From assembly GCA_022448645.1 (NCBI GenBank), contig JAKVBZ010000048.1, positions 1 through 37,904 on the forward strand: DNA of 37,904 nt. The letters are read 5' to 3'. The notes under the pieces are model-generated. The model searched no databases. It worked only from the letters and a program-made list of their open reading frames with translations, and was not told where the DNA came from. The translations under genes were made by a program, and so were the position numbers. The stretch comes from Pirellulaceae bacterium. GTDB lineage: Bacteria; Planctomycetota; Planctomycetia; Pirellulales; Pirellulaceae. Below, piece by piece: positions 34,705 through 37,904 of this stretch (position 1 is the first letter of the stretch; every line of letters starts with the position of its first letter).

Positions 34705-35191
34705 TTAAAAAGCCAGACGCAAGTTTTGAAGTTGCGATTTTTCGTAACCCAACACATCAGCGAAAGAAAGACTGAATGGGACTTCCTCGCTCGCTAACGC
34801 TTTGGCATTCGTTTCACGCTCGAAACTCCAAACCTCGGTACCCGTTAAGTGGCCCTGTATTTGCAGGGTGCAAGCCTTGCGGTGTTCCTTGGACATAGCG
34901 ATGCCGGATTGCTTGCACCGTTCCGCTAAAACACTTTGCCTCACCAACACCTTGTCTCACCGCCCCCAAAAACTTACAGGCATTTTGCACCATTGCTGAC
35001 ATTGCACCAATCATGCTTCGACTTTCAGTCGTCGATCTCGTTTCCAGACAACGAAAAACATTCGTCCATCGGCCAGGACACGAACGCTGCCTGAGACCTT
35101 TCATTTCTTGCGTGAAATCCTGTCTCGCAAAGACAGATACGCCAAAACGCTTCACGAGCATTATACTGACATACTTGGAGAATTCATCCAT
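34705..35191 (-). pseudogene. Possible degraded coding remnant (low confidence)
   Basis: Two overlapping minus-strand frames, 34814-35191 (125 aa) and 34705-34950 (81 aa), could be joined by a single frameshift near 34930-34950. The second contains SLSFADVLGYEKSQLQNLRL, which looks like ordinary protein. No family is recognised and there is no good start, so both may be chance frames. Confidence 0.2.
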
Positions 35192-35377
35192 GCAAGCGGG
35201 ACTTACTGAATGAAATTCGCAGTCTGCAGCGACACTACAGATGCACCTAATCCTTAAGTTGAGCCTGCCCGAAAATCATTTTGTGCTGGACTTTCAATCC
35301 TTGGCCCGCCCCAGCGATCTTAGCGCACTGGTACATCGCGTCTGCCATCGCAACATTGCTCTCTTGACCGCAGGCGA

Positions 35378-35409
35378 TGACCGATCTCGATTGGTATCGA
35401 GATCGGTCA
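35378..35409. repeat. Perfect 14-bp inverted repeat with TGGT loop
   Basis: The arms TGACCGATCTCGAT (35378-35391) and ATCGAGATCGGTCA (35396-35409) pair without mismatch, with a 4-nt loop. In RNA it would form a very stable hairpin. As DNA it is a palindromic binding site candidate. No T-tract follows on either strand, so a simple intrinsic terminator is unlikely. It lies 155 bp upstream of the terminal DUF1549 gene. Confidence 0.85.
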
Positions 35410-35563
35410 CGAGATCCACCAGGACTTCCCCCGAACGTCGTGTTGACGAACAAGCCGTTTCCCAGACCAGCAACGCGTGCAATTTATGTTGCGTCATGAC
35501 CGGCAGTGTTATAAGCTGAAGGGATCTACAGGTCGCACTTCGGGGCATTAGACAAGTGACTTG

Positions 35564-37904
35564 ATGGGATTACTTCAACGAATCTACACAATTATCTTGT
35601 TGCTAGTCCTCTCGCCAGCGGTGCTTTCCGTTCAGGCAGAGGAGTCTCTACCGCTACATCAACGAATCGACCAGGCGATAGCTGCAACACACCTAGGAAA
35701 CGTGGGCAACGTTGCGGACGATTACGACTTCCTGTGTCGCGTCTATCTAAACCTAGCGGGAAGAAATCCAAGCGTCGAGGAAACTCGCCAATTCGTGGCG
35801 GATCCCGAGCCATCGAAACGCGCGGCCACCATCGATACACTTCTCCGTTCGTCGGAATTCGACAACTATTTCACAGAGGTGCTGGATGTGATGTTCATGG
35901 AACGTCGCGGCAGCACGCGAGTCTCTGAGGACCAATGGAAATCCTTCCTGCAGAAAGCCGTTCAAGAGAAGTGGTCGTTTGATCGTATCGTCCAGACGAT
36001 TTTATCGGCGGACGGCCAAGGCGATTTACGGGGGGCCGCCAGTTTTCTTTTAGAACGAGAGGTCGAAAGCAACGCGCTGACACGCGACATCAGTCGCATC
36101 TTTCTGGGGCGTGATCTGCAATGCGCACAATGCCACGACCATCCGAACATCGATGACTATGCCCAGTCCGAATACTACGGAATCTTTGCATTTGTCAATC
36201 GCAGCTATCTGTTTGAGGAAGAGGAAGGTGACGAAAATAAAACGGCATATGTGGGCGAAAAGGCAGAGGGCACGACACAGTTCAGCTCGGTATTCGCTCC
36301 GGATGATTCCTCGGAAACGATTCCCCAGCTACTGAGAGAACTGACACTGGAAGCCGAACCCCGTTTCGAGGGCGAACAAGCGTATGTAATTTCGCCGTCC
36401 AAGACAGCTGCCGGAGTGCCTAAATTCAGTCGACGCGTTCAGCTCGCTCGGTTGATCACACATCCCGCCAACGAACATTTTTCCAAAAATATTGCCAACC
36501 GCCTGTGGGCACACATGATGGGACGGGGTCTTGTTCATCCCGTTGACTTTCGCCATCCCGACAATCCTCCCAGTCACCCAGCTTTGTTGGAGATGCTGGC
36601 TGACGAGTTCGTCAAGACAGATTTCGATTTCCGACATTTGCTTCACGAGATTGCGCTGTCGAACACCTACCAGATGTCGGTCGAACTGCCCTCCGCAGAA
36701 GCGATCGTCGACGAAGAAGTGAATCGTCGGCTTGCAGATCTAACAGCCGAAATCCCGAACCTGAAAACCCAAGTCGACGATCAATCGGCAGGCCGTATCC
36801 TAGAGCGGCTCGCATCGCGCCGGAAGAAGGTCGACACGATCGACCAAGCCATCACAGAAACCGCGAAACAGCTAGACTCGTTGAAACAGAAAAAAACAAC
36901 GTTGACCAAGGACCACCGGGAACAGGAAGAAGGATTGACGGCCAAGCAAGCCCAGTTGGCCCTGGTCCGAGACGCAGCTGCAGCCGCCAAGAAGGTAGCT
37001 GAATCTTTTCCAGATGACACTGGCCTGACAAAAACACATACAAATTATCTAGAAAAAGCGGATCAGCTGGCGAAGGACGTCGAGGTCACCACCGCCCAAT
37101 TGGATGAGAAAACGTCACTCATCAAAGAGACGGCAAACCAAACAGAAACAGAAAGACAAAAACTGGCAAAGCTGCAGGCCGAACGCATGGGACTTGTAGA
37201 CATGGTGGCCGAAGCGCGAGGTGCTCTTTTAGAAATATATTCGCATCAACGGCGACGCGCGACGCAGCTGGTCGAAAAGAAGCAACAACTTGCGGCACTC
37301 ACGTTACACAGCAAGTATGCTCGTCAACGACAATCACAAACGTCGCTTTCCGATCGCTGCACAGAGTTGGCTGCAAAAGTACAGGCGGCGGGGGCGGAAC
37401 GGAACACTTGGCGCCAGGCGATCGCAGATCTCGACCAAAGACTTGACGTTCAACGAGATGAGATCAATCGCCTGAACCAAGAATCAAACTCAGCCGCGCA
37501 GGCCTTAGCGAAGCGGGAAAACGTTTTGGATGAGTTGAAAGAAGCCGTTATCGCCGCACGCACAGCCGCCGACCAGCTTAACGATTCGGACTTGAATGAC
37601 GTCGTCGCATCGCTCGAGAATAAACAGATATCGCTGAACGAAAAACTTAAGAACGAGACACAAACGGCGACAGAAAAGCAACAGGATCTCACCACGGCGG
37701 AATTGGCGCTGGAAACATTGCAACGGGAGAAGACGGAGATTGCTGCGAAGGAAAGCGCCCTGGTCGATCTGGAAAAAGAGTTGGAAGCGGCAACTGAGGC
37801 GCGAGACATGGCGATTGCCGACCTCAACGCCGTACGCCAGCAATTGCACCAATCCTGGGGAAATCGCTTTGTCGTGCGCACCCTGGTTCCTCTCACACCG
37901 GCAC
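35564..37904 (+). CDS. DUF1549 domain protein with long coiled coil (3' partial)
   Basis: The frame is open from ATG 35564 to the end of the window (780 codons); the C-terminus is missing. Residues 1-25 are a signal peptide (MGLLQRIYTIILLLVLSPAV, ending VQA-E). DUF1549 spans about 50-215 (DFLCRVYLNLAGRNPSVEE, then CAQCHDHPNID with Cys187, Cys190 and His191, a CxxCH motif). A DUF1553-like start follows (FSRRVQLARLITHPANEHFSKNIANRLWAHMMGRGLVHPVDF, to LSNTYQMS near 372). Residues about 385-765 are a charged, glycine-poor heptad-like coiled coil rich in E, K, Q, A and L. The last bases (RFVVRTLVPLTPA) may resume the DUF1553 part. Function is unknown. No linked DUF1501 gene is visible in the window. 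Confidence 0.88.
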   Translation, partial: MGLLQRIYTIILLLVLSPAVLSVQAEESLPLHQRIDQAIAATHLGNVGNVADDYDFLCRVYLNLAGRNPSVEETRQFVADPEPSKRAATIDTLLRSSEFDNYFTEVLDVMFMERRGSTRVSEDQWKSFLQKAVQEKWSFDRIVQTILSADGQGDLRGAASFLLEREVESNALTRDISRIFLGRDLQCAQCHDHPNIDDYAQSEYYGIFAFVNRSYLFEEEEGDENKTAYVGEKAEGTTQFSSVFAPDDSSETIPQLLRELTLEAEPRFEGEQAYVISPSKTAAGVPKFSRRVQLARLITHPANEHFSKNIANRLWAHMMGRGLVHPVDFRHPDNPPSHPALLEMLADEFVKTDFDFRHLLHEIALSNTYQMSVELPSAEAIVDEEVNRRLADLTAEIPNLKTQVDDQSAGRILERLASRRKKVDTIDQAITETAKQLDSLKQKKTTLTKDHREQEEGLTAKQAQLALVRDAAAAAKKVAESFPDDTGLTKTHTNYLEKADQLAKDVEVTTAQLDEKTSLIKETANQTETERQKLAKLQAERMGLVDMVAEARGALLEIYSHQRRRATQLVEKKQQLAALTLHSKYARQRQSQTSLSDRCTELAAKVQAAGAERNTWRQAIADLDQRLDVQRDEINRLNQESNSAAQALAKRENVLDELKEAVIAARTAADQLNDSDLNDVVASLENKQISLNEKLKNETQTATEKQQDLTTAELALETLQREKTEIAAKESALVDLEKELEAATEARDMAIADLNAVRQQLHQSWGNRFVVRTLVPLTPA

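Larger units (their letters stand above)
34669..35563. other. 895-bp region without a recognisable gene
   Basis: Several short frames overlap on the minus strand (34705-34950, 34814-35191, 35247-35453, 35294-35548). None has a recognised motif or a clear start. Some read as protein-like fragments in different frames, which may suggest a decayed gene, but this is weak. The clearest structure is the perfect inverted repeat at 35378-35409. The promoters of the CehA gene (minus) and the terminal DUF1549 gene (plus) must lie in this divergent region. Confidence 0.5.

Noticed and set aside
1..37904. CRISPR array, tRNA, rRNA, prophage or complete insertion sequence
   Set aside because: No regularly spaced repeats, RNA-like folds, transposase or phage genes were found by reading the window.

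Overview
The window looks like a chromosomal segment of a planctomycete, probably of the Pirellulales type. The evidence is the combination of families: two DUF1549/DUF1553 proteins with CxxCH motifs, a Tat-exported DUF1501 protein, two solitary DUF1559 pseudopilin-like proteins, a PEP-CTERM protein, a CehA/McbA metallohydrolase, a DUF4091 glycosidase and a NIPSNAP protein. I see no rRNA, tRNA, CRISPR array, integrase or complete insertion sequence. Gene assignments come from reading motifs by eye; no database search was run.

Layout. Positions 1-7,000 hold the 3' end of a LamG/PEP-CTERM surface protein (+), a DUF1559 protein (-), and a DUF1549/DUF1553-DUF1501 pair (-). The first member of that pair carries a LamG domain closely resembling the one in the PEP-CTERM protein. 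Positions 7,200-14,800 form a probable glycan-use locus: a tight minus-strand operon (DUF4091/GH123-like, propeller glycosidase-like protein, NAD-dependent epimerase, amidohydrolase-2) divergent from an exported sialidase. Positions 14,900-18,600 hold housekeeping and catabolic single genes: Nudix hydrolase, PduO-type cobalamin adenosyltransferase, NIPSNAP protein, LigC-like Gfo/Idh oxidoreductase and a second DUF1559 protein.

Positions 19,000-25,400 are a plus-strand run: TIGR01777 SDR, FAD-dependent halogenase-like protein, ferrochelatase, PNPO (pdxH) and a membrane MutS-like ATPase. Positions 25,500-32,100 are a minus-strand run: molybdenum hydroxylase FAD, 2Fe-2S and Mo subunits in that transcription order, then a MoaD/ThiS sulfur carrier starting at GTG, then an M3 peptidase. 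Positions 32,300-34,700 encode a CehA/McbA metallohydrolase. An 895-bp stretch without a recognisable gene follows; it contains a perfect 14-bp inverted repeat. The window ends inside a second DUF1549 protein whose DUF1553-like part is interrupted by about 380 residues of coiled coil.

The points most worth following are the domain insertions in the two DUF1549/DUF1553 proteins, the halogenase-like flavoprotein with its signature motif and a candidate catalytic lysine, the self-contained glycan operon without a transporter, the molybdenum hydroxylase with its own MoaD-like gene, and short repeats in otherwise empty intergenic DNA. None of these is proven to be a new system from sequence alone.
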